Shown here: piece by piece, positions 1-6,209 of the stretch
How the letters are laid out: each line of letters starts with the position of its first letter
How positions within the stretch are numbered: position 1 is the stretch's first letter
From: an uncultured Gammaproteobacteria bacterium
Lineage (GTDB): Bacteria; Pseudomonadota; Gammaproteobacteria; Pseudomonadales; Azotimanducaceae_A
Assembly (NCBI GenBank): GCA_913049565.1
Contig: CAJWZG010000166.1
Span: 1-6,209 of the forward strand
Reading direction: 5' to 3'
Length of the DNA stretch: 6,209 nt
Translations under genes and position numbers: made by a program
The notes under the pieces: model-generated
The model's database searches: none
The model's input: the letters and a program-made list of their open reading frames with translations, nothing else
Told to the model about the DNA's origin: nothing

Positions 1-320
1 ACCTGCCCCTGCAGCTGCACGTAAAAAACCGCAAAAACAAGTGAGTGGCAGATGACAAAGACAAAGGCGAACAAACCGATCATCCGCCGGCTTCTCACCA
101 ACCAAGGCCATCTAAAACGGCGGCTTAGTGGTGTGACGGAAAAAGCAAGCAACAGCAAAATCATGCTCCACTCGCCTAGATAATGAAGCAGCCCCTCAAC
201 TGGGTCAGCTCCAAGCCCGAGACCAGTCTGTCGAGTCTCTAGATAGATTAAGAACAGCAACCAAATCAAGGGTAGCAGCAGACCTGCAGCCAAGATGGGC
301 TTCGCGTTCGAGCGAACCAT
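1..320 (-). CDS. msrQ: MsrQ haem-binding membrane subunit of the MsrPQ methionine sulfoxide reductase (5' part, runs off window)
   Basis: MsrQ is an inner-membrane b-type haem protein that passes electrons from the respiratory chain to periplasmic MsrP. The first 106 codons are present and the 3' end lies beyond base 1. Translation shows a hydrophobic segment at residues 10-27, the family signature GADPVEGLLHYLGEW at 37-51, a second membrane segment at about 53-65 ending in a TPL motif, then an Arg-rich cytoplasmic loop with RR at 78-79, and a third segment at about 81-100. His92 aligns with His91 of E. coli MsrQ, a proposed haem ligand, and His46 aligns with E. coli His45 (alignment from memory). 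The ATG overlaps the msrP stop by one base (TAATG). No clear Shine-Dalgarno is visible, so translation is probably coupled to msrP. The full family length is about 200 residues. Identification is strong from motif and context. Confidence 0.93.
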   Translation of the reverse strand, partial: MVRSNAKPILAAGLLLPLIWLLFLIYLETRQTGLGLGADPVEGLLHYLGEWSMILLLLAFSVTPLSRRFRWPWLVRSRRMIGLFAFVFVICHSLVFAVFYVQLQGQ

Positions 321-1240
321 TAATAGAACTTGCGCAAGTCCATACCGGTGTAAAGCGCAGCAACTTCATCCGCGTAACCATTGAATGGTAGCGTTGGTCG
401 ACGATTGACGTTGAACAGCGAGCTGGGCAAGCGTCTTTCTGTCGCCTGACTCCAACGCGGATGCGATACCGCTGGATTCACATTGGCATAAAAGCCGTAT
501 TCGCTGGCCTGCAACTGCTTCCACGTATTGACTGGCTCTCTCTCTGTAAAGCGTATACTGACGATCGACTTGATGCTCTTGAAGCCATACTTCCATGGCA
601 CCACGAGACGCCAAGGTGCTCCATTTTGGTTAGGCAGCTCTTTCCCATAAAGGCCTGTGACCATCAGCGTAAGCGGATGGTTCGCCTCGTCCATTCTCAG
701 ACCTTCAATATAGGGCCAATCTATGCTGGAAAAGAATCCTTGTTGCCCGCGCATCTCACTGGGCCGGTACAGAGTTTCGAACTCTACAAACTTCGCATTG
801 CCCGTTGGTTCAAACTGCGCCAAAACATCCCTCAACGGTATACCCATCCAAGGGACAACCATTGACCATGCCTCCACGCAACGAAAACGATAGATTCGCT
901 CCTCGACATCGAGGCCCTTTATGATGTCTTCAAAGGCGAAGGTCCCCGTCTTGTTGGCTTCACCAGAGACAGTGACGCTCCAGGGATCTGTGGTCATTTC
1001 ATGCGCATATTCAGCAGGATCTGACTTGTCTGTGCCAAATTCATAAAAATTGTTGTAACCGGTGACGATGCTTTCAGGCGTCACTTCATCGTCTTCCTGC
1101 AACCCCGCATCAGCTTGGGACGGTAGCGCAAGCCCTGCAAAACCAAGGGCCCCGGTGGCGATGAACTGTCGGCGGTTGTAATAGGCCGTTTCGGGCGTTA
1201 TTTCAGAACTGAGGATGTCGCTTGGTTTACGGATCAACAT
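320..1240 (-). CDS. msrP: MsrP periplasmic molybdopterin-dependent protein-methionine-sulfoxide reductase catalytic subunit
   Basis: MsrP (formerly YedY) reduces methionine sulfoxide in oxidised periplasmic proteins, using a Mo-molybdopterin cofactor and electrons from MsrQ. The 306-residue product starts with a Tat signal: twin Arg at 23-24 in NRRQFIA, a hydrophobic stretch to about residue 40, and a likely cleavage after Ala45 (ADA|G). The oxidoreductase molybdopterin-binding fold follows. Its hallmark [14 protein letters not shown] lies at 118-131, and Cys121 is the expected molybdenum ligand. The C-terminal part has the family-typical [11 protein letters not shown] at 216-226 and [12 protein letters not shown] at 255-266. 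The length is slightly below the approximately 334 residues of E. coli MsrP, with no sign of truncation. The ATG lies 14 bases inside the pssA end and is preceded by AGGAG and GAGGG. It sits between pssA and msrQ, so expression is probably shared with both. In E. coli the family responds to hypochlorous stress, but no such regulatory site is evident here. Confidence 0.97.
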   Translation of the reverse strand: MLIRKPSDILSSEITPETAYYNRRQFIATGALGFAGLALPSQADAGLQEDDEVTPESIVTGYNNFYEFGTDKSDPAEYAHEMTTDPWSVTVSGEANKTGTFAFEDIIKGLDVEERIYRFRCVEAWSMVVPWMGIPLRDVLAQFEPTGNAKFVEFETLYRPSEMRGQQGFFSSIDWPYIEGLRMDEANHPLTLMVTGLYGKELPNQNGAPWRLVVPWKYGFKSIKSIVSIRFTEREPVNTWKQLQASEYGFYANVNPAVSHPRWSQATERRLPSSLFNVNRRPTLPFNGYADEVAALYTGMDLRKFY

Positions 1241-2051
1241 GATTTGCCCTCGCTCCTGAGCGCTTTTGCAAATGCCGCCAAAGACCTTTCGCAGGCCCTG
1301 AAGCTGCGTAGACCAGTGCCATGCCGAACATCACCATCGGCGGATCCACCATTGCGACAGCAAAGCCCATCGAGATCAAGACTAAGGTAACGAAAGGGAT
1401 GCGCTCGCGTAGGTTGATGTTTTTTGGTGAGAAATACTCGTAGTTAGTCACCATCAGTAATGCGGCGGTGACTGTAAGCACCGCAAACACCAGCGCAACC
1501 AGAAGCGGCGGCTGAGTGAGCCCTTGTTCCAGTGCCACCCAGATACCAAAAACGATCAGACCGGCAGCGGCTGGACTCGCCAGACCCGTAAACGATCCCT
1601 CATCACCATCGACATTGAATCGCGCAAGGCGCAGTGCGGCACAAGCCATGTACGCAAAAGCCGCCACCCAACCGAGCTGACCTAGTGCCGACAGTCCCCA
1701 TGAAAAGGCGACCAAGGCAGGGGCTACGCCGAAGGCGACCAGATCTGACAAACTATCATATTGGGCACCAAACGCGCTTTGGGTACCCGTCATGCGCGCA
1801 ATCCGACCGTCTGCACCATCGAGCATCATAGCTATGAATATGGCAAGACACGCGGTCAGCGGTTGACCGTTCATCGAGGTAATAATTGCGTAGAACCCGG
1901 CGAACAAAGAACCCGTCGTAATCAGGTTTGGCAGCAAGAAAACACCGCGCCTACCAAGCCCCGCAGATGTCCTACCTGCGGCTTGCTCTGCCGCCTGAGC
2001 GCTCTCATCGTCACTTACGACCTGTAGCGTCGGTTTTTCGTTATTGTCCAT
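1227..2051 (-). CDS. pssA: CDP-diacylglycerol--serine O-phosphatidyltransferase (phosphatidylserine synthase, membrane type)
   Basis: This enzyme joins CDP-diacylglycerol and L-serine to give phosphatidylserine plus CMP, the committed step towards phosphatidylethanolamine, in the inner membrane. The 274-residue protein has the CDP-alcohol phosphotransferase signature D-x2-D-G-x2-A-R-x8-G-x3-D-x3-D complete at 78-103 (Asp78, Asp81, Gly82, Ala85, Arg86, Gly95, Asp99, Asp103). RLARFNV at 141-147 is typical of the Bacillus/Sinorhizobium-type (class II) PssA, unlike the phospholipase-D-like PssA of E. coli. Several hydrophobic segments follow (about 38-60, 65-77, 104-140, 160-175, 181-203, 218-255). 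The first 35 residues are polar, low in complexity and probably a cytosolic tail. The ATG has only a weak ribosome-binding site (TGAAG). pssA is 235 bp downstream of ilvC and its 3' end overlaps msrP by 14 bases. It may be read from ilv transcripts or from a promoter in the gap. Confidence 0.96.
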   Translation of the reverse strand: MDNNEKPTLQVVSDDESAQAAEQAAGRTSAGLGRRGVFLLPNLITTGSLFAGFYAIITSMNGQPLTACLAIFIAMMLDGADGRIARMTGTQSAFGAQYDSLSDLVAFGVAPALVAFSWGLSALGQLGWVAAFAYMACAALRLARFNVDGDEGSFTGLASPAAAGLIVFGIWVALEQGLTQPPLLVALVFAVLTVTAALLMVTNYEYFSPKNINLRERIPFVTLVLISMGFAVAMVDPPMVMFGMALVYAASGPAKGLWRHLQKRSGARANHVDP

Positions 2052-2131
2052 AAGCTTCAGTGTCCATGAAATTCTTCACCGATGGCTGCGGCTGCACAGA
2101 TTTCTGATTAAAAGACCGGTTCGGAGCTCTA

Positions 2132-2152
2132 CTTTGCGCATGGACCGCAAAG
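2132..2152. repeat. Perfect inverted repeat (7-bp stem, 7-nt loop) upstream of pssA
   Basis: CTTTGCG at 2132-2138 and CGCAAAG at 2146-2152 are exact reverse complements around a 7-base spacer. The pair would form a hairpin in the pssA leader about 80 nt before the start codon, or could serve as a dyad for a DNA-binding protein. No T-run follows it in the minus direction, so it is not a canonical intrinsic terminator. The symmetry is certain, but the function is unknown and chance occurrence is possible. Confidence 0.4.
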
Positions 2153-2234
2153 AAGCAAGTGTTTTTTGAACTGTGATCTGGACAGCAGCGAGGAAGGTTC
2201 GCAATGTTAGGGCAGTGCATGCCAGGCGAGGAGC

Positions 2235-2258
2235 TGCCCACGAGGGTAACCGTGGGCA
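2235..2258. repeat. Perfect inverted repeat (8-bp GC-rich stem, 8-nt loop) downstream of ilvC
   Basis: TGCCCACG at 2235-2242 pairs exactly with CGTGGGCA at 2251-2258. The hairpin lies about 30 nt after the ilvC stop, where a terminator or a 3'-stabilising structure would be expected. Neither side carries a T-tract in the right place, so a classic Rho-independent terminator is not supported. A weak or attenuating terminator, an RNase-processing stem, or an mRNA-stabilising stem separating ilvC from pssA are all possible. Confidence 0.5.
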
Positions 2259-2286
2259 TAGTACGTTCCATCTGCTGAAGGGGATC

Positions 2287-3339
<1,053 letters not shown>

Positions 3340-3354
3340 TTAAATGTTGGAAAT

Positions 3355-3858
3355 TTAGAGCGCCAGTATGTGATTGCCACGGCCTACGCCGGACACACCG
3401 GAACGCACTACTTCGAGAATGGTTGCGTTAACACCGCTGTCGTCGATTGCGCTCACAAAGGCATCTAGCTTGGCGCTAGGACCCACCAATTGAATGGTAT
3501 AGGTTTGCGCCGTGACATCGACAATTTGGCCGCGAAACACGTCTGCCGAGCGTTTGATTTCTGCCCGCGCCGCGCCTTCTGCGCGCACCTTGATCAGCAA
3601 TAGCTCGCGCTCTACATGCTCGGCCTTGCACAAATCGACCACCTGTACGACTTCTACCAGCTTGTCGAGCTGCTTCATTATTTGCGTGATTTTTTCCTGA
3701 TCGCCACTCGTCGTTAGCGTCAATCTCGACAGGGTTGTGTCCTCTGTAGGTGCCACCGTCAGAGACTCGATATTATAGTTACGTTGGGCAAACAGACCGA
3801 CCACACGAGATAGCGCGCCCGGTTCATTTTCGAGCAGTACGGCGAGAATACTTCTCAC
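3355..3858 (-). CDS. ilvN: Acetolactate synthase small (regulatory) subunit, IlvN/IlvH type
   Basis: This is the regulatory subunit of acetohydroxyacid synthase. It activates the catalytic subunit and confers feedback inhibition by valine. The 167-residue length matches the E. coli IlvH type (163), not the short 96-residue IlvN. An N-terminal ACT domain spans about 3-78 with [16 protein letters not shown] at 8-23, and the C-terminal small-subunit domain spans about 84-160 (FRGQIVDVT at 108-116, [13 protein letters not shown] at 149-161). Asn11, Gly14 and Asn29, which in E. coli IlvH bind valine, and Ser17, a site of valine-resistance mutations, are all conserved, so valine sensitivity is likely. 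The start is GTG, overlapping the ilvB stop as GTGA. It is chosen because the conserved [11 protein letters not shown] follows at once and a perfect AGGAGG sits 7 nt upstream. The overlap suggests coupled translation and balanced subunit supply. Confidence 0.97.
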   Translation of the reverse strand: MRSILAVLLENEPGALSRVVGLFAQRNYNIESLTVAPTEDTTLSRLTLTTSGDQEKITQIMKQLDKLVEVVQVVDLCKAEHVERELLLIKVRAEGAARAEIKRSADVFRGQIVDVTAQTYTIQLVGPSAKLDAFVSAIDDSGVNATILEVVRSGVSGVGRGNHILAL

Positions 3859-5621
3859 GACGCGGCCTCCTGTGGTCTGCTCAGAATCATATCGTTCATC
3901 GCACCGCCCTTAATGGCCATGGGGTAAACATGCTCATTAGGGTCTACCCAAACATCGACGAACACCAAGCGGTTTTTGTTTTCCTCTGCAAACGCAGTAG
4001 TCATTGCCGCATCCAGCTCCAGCGGATCGCTGACGCGTATACCCACATGCCCGAAGGCTTCCACTAGGGTTTTGAAATCCGGCAAAGAGTCGCTGTAGGT
4101 GCTTTGCGAATGCCGTCCACCGTACTGCATATCCTGCCACTGCTTAACCATGCCCAACGCCTGGTTGTTCAGGTTAATAATTTTGATGGGCAAGCCATAC
4201 TGAAGACAGGTCGACAGCTCTTGCATATTCATCATGAAAGAGCCTTCGCCAGTAACACAGGCCACGACGGACTCCGGGTTACCCATTTGCACACCCATGG
4301 CTGAGGGTAGTCCAAATCCCATGGTGCCCAAACCACCAGAGTTGATCCAACGCCGTGGTTCGTCAAAATGATAGTACTGGGCGGCAAACATCTGGTGCTG
4401 GCCAACATCCGAGGTCACAAAGGCATCGCCCTTGGTTACGCGGTACAGCGACTGAATCGCCAATTGCGGCAAGATGCTTTGGCCTTCGTGAGGCTGCAAG
4501 TTATGATTCAGCCCGTGCGCACTACGCCACTGCTCAAGTTGCTGCCACCACTTGGCGATGTCTTGTTGCTGAGCTTCACGTGCAGCGGCATCACGTTCCG
4601 CATCCCGAGCTTGGTAGGCGTCCCATAAGGCGTTTAGCACCCAACCGGCATCGCCAACCAATGCAATGTCGGAACGGATAATTTTATCCACGGACGCAGG
4701 ATCAACGTCTAAGTGAACGATGGTTGCGCGTGGTGAGAACTTATCCGGATTGTTAGTCACGCGGTCGTCGAAACGAGCGCCCAGAGCCAGAATAAGGTCT
4801 GCTTCGTGCATGGCCATGTTGGCTTCATAGGTACCATGCATTCCGAGCATGCCGAGACTTTGGCTATCGCTGCCGGGGTAGGCCCCCAATCCCATAAGGG
4901 TAGAGGCCACTGGGGCGTTCACAGCCCTCACCAACGCGCGCAGGGATGTTTCAGCGTCTGCTTGAATGACGCCGCCGCCAACATAAAACACTGGCCGCTT
5001 GGCGACCAACAGCTCGGCAATCACCCTATTCACCTGATCCATGTCGCCTGCAAAAGCTGGCTTGTAGGACCGCAAGTTAACGTTCTCAGGATACTCATAG
5101 GCGTAGGTCGCGGAGGGATCGGTGGTATCCTTAGGAACGTCGATAACAACCGGGCCGGGGCGGCCCGTTGTCGCAATATGGAAGGCTTTTTTTACAACGC
5201 CGGGGATTTCCGCTGCGTCTCTAACCATAAAGCTATGCTTTACTACTGGGCGGGAAATGCCCACCATATCGGTCTCTTGAAATGCATCGGTGCCAATGAG
5301 GTCGCTGGGCACTTGGCCAGAAATGACGACCATGGGAATGCTGTCCATATAGGCGGTGGCAATACCGGTGATGGCATTTGTTGCCCCGGGACCAGAGGTT
5401 ACCAAGACTACGCCCGGGGCACCGGTAGAGCGCGCATAGCCATCGGCCATATGCGTGGCGGCCTGTTCATGACGCACCAAGATATGTTCGATTTTTTGCT
5501 GACGGAAGATCGCGTCATAGATGTGCAGAGCAGAACCGCCGGGATAACCGAAGATGTATTCCACTCCCTCGTCCTGCAGTGCGCGGATCAGCATATCGCC
5601 GCCTGACAGCATTTCTGCCAT
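3855..5621 (-). CDS. ilvB: Acetolactate synthase large (catalytic) subunit, IlvB/IlvI type
   Basis: This thiamine-diphosphate and FAD enzyme condenses pyruvate with pyruvate or 2-ketobutyrate, the first common step of branched-chain amino acid synthesis. At 588 residues it has the full length and three domains: an N-terminal PYR domain (about 3-165) with catalytic Glu52 in [15 protein letters not shown], the central FAD-binding region (about 190-330, with GARFDDRVT at 281-289), and the C-terminal PP domain (about 380-560). The ThDP/Mg motif starts at GEGSF (458-462) and ends with NLNN (483-486). Its usual GDG aspartate is glutamate here. Trp495 in MVKQWQ matches the residue that favours 2-ketobutyrate in E. 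coli AHAS II. The sequence resembles E. coli IlvI. The ATG has AAGAGG 7 nt upstream. It is the first gene of an ilvB-ilvN-ilvC run, with a 262-bp leader region before it. Confidence 0.98.
   Translation of the reverse strand: MAEMLSGGDMLIRALQDEGVEYIFGYPGGSALHIYDAIFRQQKIEHILVRHEQAATHMADGYARSTGAPGVVLVTSGPGATNAITGIATAYMDSIPMVVISGQVPSDLIGTDAFQETDMVGISRPVVKHSFMVRDAAEIPGVVKKAFHIATTGRPGPVVIDVPKDTTDPSATYAYEYPENVNLRSYKPAFAGDMDQVNRVIAELLVAKRPVFYVGGGVIQADAETSLRALVRAVNAPVASTLMGLGAYPGSDSQSLGMLGMHGTYEANMAMHEADLILALGARFDDRVTNNPDKFSPRATIVHLDVDPASVDKIIRSDIALVGDAGWVLNALWDAYQARDAERDAAAREAQQQDIAKWWQQLEQWRSAHGLNHNLQPHEGQSILPQLAIQSLYRVTKGDAFVTSDVGQHQMFAAQYYHFDEPRRWINSGGLGTMGFGLPSAMGVQMGNPESVVACVTGEGSFMMNMQELSTCLQYGLPIKIINLNNQALGMVKQWQDMQYGGRHSQSTYSDSLPDFKTLVEAFGHVGIRVSDPLELDAAMTTAFAEENKNRLVFVDVWVDPNEHVYPMAIKGGAMNDMILSRPQEAAS
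3866..3871 (-). promoter_or_regulatory. Ribosome binding site that supports the GTG start of ilvN
   Basis: On the minus strand this is a perfect AGGAGG, 7 nt before the GTG at 3858. It lies inside the last codons of ilvB. Its strength explains how a GTG-started gene overlapping its neighbour can be translated well, and it fixes the ilvN start. Confidence 0.85.
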
Positions 5622-5628
5622 GTCTAAG

Positions 5629-5634
5629 CCTCTT
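5629..5634 (-). promoter_or_regulatory. Ribosome binding site of ilvB
   Basis: On the minus strand AAGAGG precedes the ATG at 5621 by 7 nt. It supports this start over the ATG at codon 4 of the same frame (MAEM). The site also overlaps the last codons of a 17-codon mini-ORF (5624-5677), so ribosomes on that frame would cross it. Confidence 0.7.
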
Positions 5635-5679
5635 GTGTTCTTGTATTAATTATCATGTTTGTCCACACAACTTCCATTT

Positions 5680-5711
5680 CGCCACTACCAACGTCGCGCA
5701 GCAGCGTGGCG
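5680..5711. repeat. Inverted repeat in the ilvB leader (6-bp stem, 20-nt loop)
   Basis: CGCCAC at 5680-5685 pairs exactly with GTGGCG at 5706-5711. In the ilv transcript this would be a hairpin about 60-90 nt before the ilvB start. No U-tract follows it, so it is not by itself a terminator of an attenuator. With a 20-nt loop the pairing is modest and may be chance. Confidence 0.25.
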
Positions 5712-5813
5712 CCGTGCGAAAGTTATCGTAAGCTATTGATTTTGACGTGGTCTCTGCGGGGTCTTTACTCGGCTAAGTGCTCGACAACAGGCCCCGTTTT
5801 GCGCAAGCCGCGT

Positions 5814-5842
5814 ATTCTTGTGATTCAACGCCTACATGTCAA
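5814..5842 (-). promoter_or_regulatory. Predicted sigma70 promoter of the ilvB-ilvN-ilvC genes
   Basis: Reading the minus strand, a perfect -35 TTGACA (5837-5842) is followed by a 17-nt spacer and a -10 AAGAAT (5814-5819) matching TATAAT at four of six bases. Transcription would start near 5807, giving a leader of about 185 nt before the ilvB ATG. The site lies about 40 nt after the pgeF stop, where an ilv promoter is expected. The prediction rests on consensus match, spacing and position only. Confidence 0.55.
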
Positions 5843-5883
5843 TGAAGGCTTGCCAAGGCTGAACGCATCCTCTTTTTGCCAGA

Positions 5884-6209
5884 TCACAGGATTCGGCAGA
5901 TAAAGGTGGCCATTCGACCGCTGCGCGCGGGTGCTCCCTGCTCGTGGGTGGCCCGACGATGAGAGTAAAAGTCGTCTTGGGTATAGGTGCAAAGACCACT
6001 TTGACTCACATGCCCCACGCCGCTGCGGCGAAGCTGAAGCTCCGCCACGCGAGCCAAATCAACCATTCGTTTGGCTGGATCTTGCGCGTGCGCGGTAACA
6101 GCCTCAGGGTAGTCCTCGCCCAGCGGTTGCCAAACATCTGCGCCTACTTCAAAACTCGCAGCGCCAATGCAGGGCCCAACCCAAGCTTGCAGTTGGTCGG
6201 AAGACACGG
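5884..6209 (-). CDS. pgeF: PgeF (YfiH) family peptidoglycan editing factor / multicopper-type polyphenol oxidase, C-terminal fragment
   Basis: This is the 3' end of a YfiH/LACC1-family gene, and the 5' part lies beyond base 6209. The frame stays open to the window edge, and the GTG at 6207 is an internal Val codon and not a start. The 107 visible residues carry the family block AWVGPCIGAASFEVG (8-22), a helix with MVDLARVAELQLRRSGV (48-64), GLCTYTQDDFYSHRR (71-85) and SGRMATFI (96-103). In E. coli PgeF removes mis-made UDP-MurNAc-L-Ser from the peptidoglycan precursor pool, and other members act as purine nucleoside phosphorylases or oxidise phenols. The His/Cys/His metal-site residues lie upstream and cannot be checked. 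About ten extra residues (THEQGAPARS) seem inserted before GRMA, and the end reads ICRIL where the family usually ends in IWL. It is co-directional with ilvB but 262 bp away, probably a separate transcript. Confidence 0.9.
   Translation of the reverse strand, partial: VSSDQLQAWVGPCIGAASFEVGADVWQPLGEDYPEAVTAHAQDPAKRMVDLARVAELQLRRSGVGHVSQSGLCTYTQDDFYSHRRATHEQGAPARSGRMATFICRIL

Noticed and set aside
461..865. A 134-codon plus-strand open frame opposite msrP
   Set aside because: It is a shadow of the conserved MsrP coding sequence, which has its Tat signal and Mo-ligand motif intact. The frame shows no recognisable domain.
2041..2271. A 76-codon open frame on the minus strand filling the ilvC-pssA gap and overlapping the pssA start
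   Set aside because: It has no clear ribosome-binding site, no recognisable domain, and it runs through both hairpins. Its composition (many Pro, Ser, Cys) looks like translated non-coding DNA. Conservation of this frame in relatives would be needed to revive it.
4806..5606. A 266-codon open frame on the plus strand opposite ilvB
   Set aside because: It is antisense to a complete, strongly conserved ilvB. The product is His/Gly-rich with no recognisable family, which is typical of the reverse complement of a coding gene.
5739..5767. Plus-strand promoter-like TTGACG with TTACTC 17 nt later
   Set aside because: The -10 is poor and no plus-strand gene follows; ilvB lies ahead only in antisense.
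5757..5796. Possible terminator stem CGGGG/CCCCG, followed on the plus strand by TTTT
   Set aside because: The stem is only five perfect pairs around a 30-nt loop, the T-run is four bases, and it points along the plus strand, where no gene ends. It gives no U-tract in the ilv transcript.

Overview
The window looks like the core chromosome of a gammaproteobacterium, and all six recognised protein genes lie on the minus strand. In transcription order (high to low coordinates) they are: the 3' end of pgeF (yfiH); the branched-chain amino acid genes ilvB (ilvI), ilvN (ilvH) and ilvC; pssA for phosphatidylserine synthesis; msrP; and the 5' part of msrQ. From memory, the order ilvB-ilvN-ilvC-pssA-msrP-msrQ matches Pseudomonas aeruginosa. 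That and the protein sequences point to a Pseudomonas/Cellvibrionales-like, possibly marine, lineage, but this placement is inference and not a database result.

Region by region: bases 5884-6209 hold the C-terminal third of PgeF, without its catalytic residues. Bases 5622-5883 (262 bp) are the only substantial regulatory gap upstream of the ilv genes. It carries a good sigma70-like promoter about 190 nt before ilvB, one weak inverted repeat, and a 17-codon mini-ORF that ends just before the ilvB start. Bases 2287-5621 encode both acetolactate synthase subunits and ketol-acid reductoisomerase, the first two common steps of valine, leucine and isoleucine synthesis. IlvB and IlvN overlap by four bases (GTGA), and IlvN has a GTG start behind a perfect AGGAGG. 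Bases 2052-2286 (235 bp) separate ilvC from pssA and contain two perfect hairpins without U-tracts. Bases 1-2051 carry pssA, msrP and msrQ, which overlap by 14 bases and by 1 base, so they look translationally coupled.

Functionally the window joins amino acid synthesis (cytoplasm), phospholipid synthesis (inner membrane) and repair of oxidised methionine in envelope proteins (periplasmic MsrP fed by membrane haem protein MsrQ). All conserved catalytic motifs that can be checked are intact. I see no mobile elements, CRISPR arrays, RNA genes, pseudogenes or signs of transfer, and no previously undescribed system. The points worth a second look are the ilv leader, the structured ilvC-pssA gap, the coupling of pssA to msrPQ, and small motif variations in IlvB, IlvC and PgeF.
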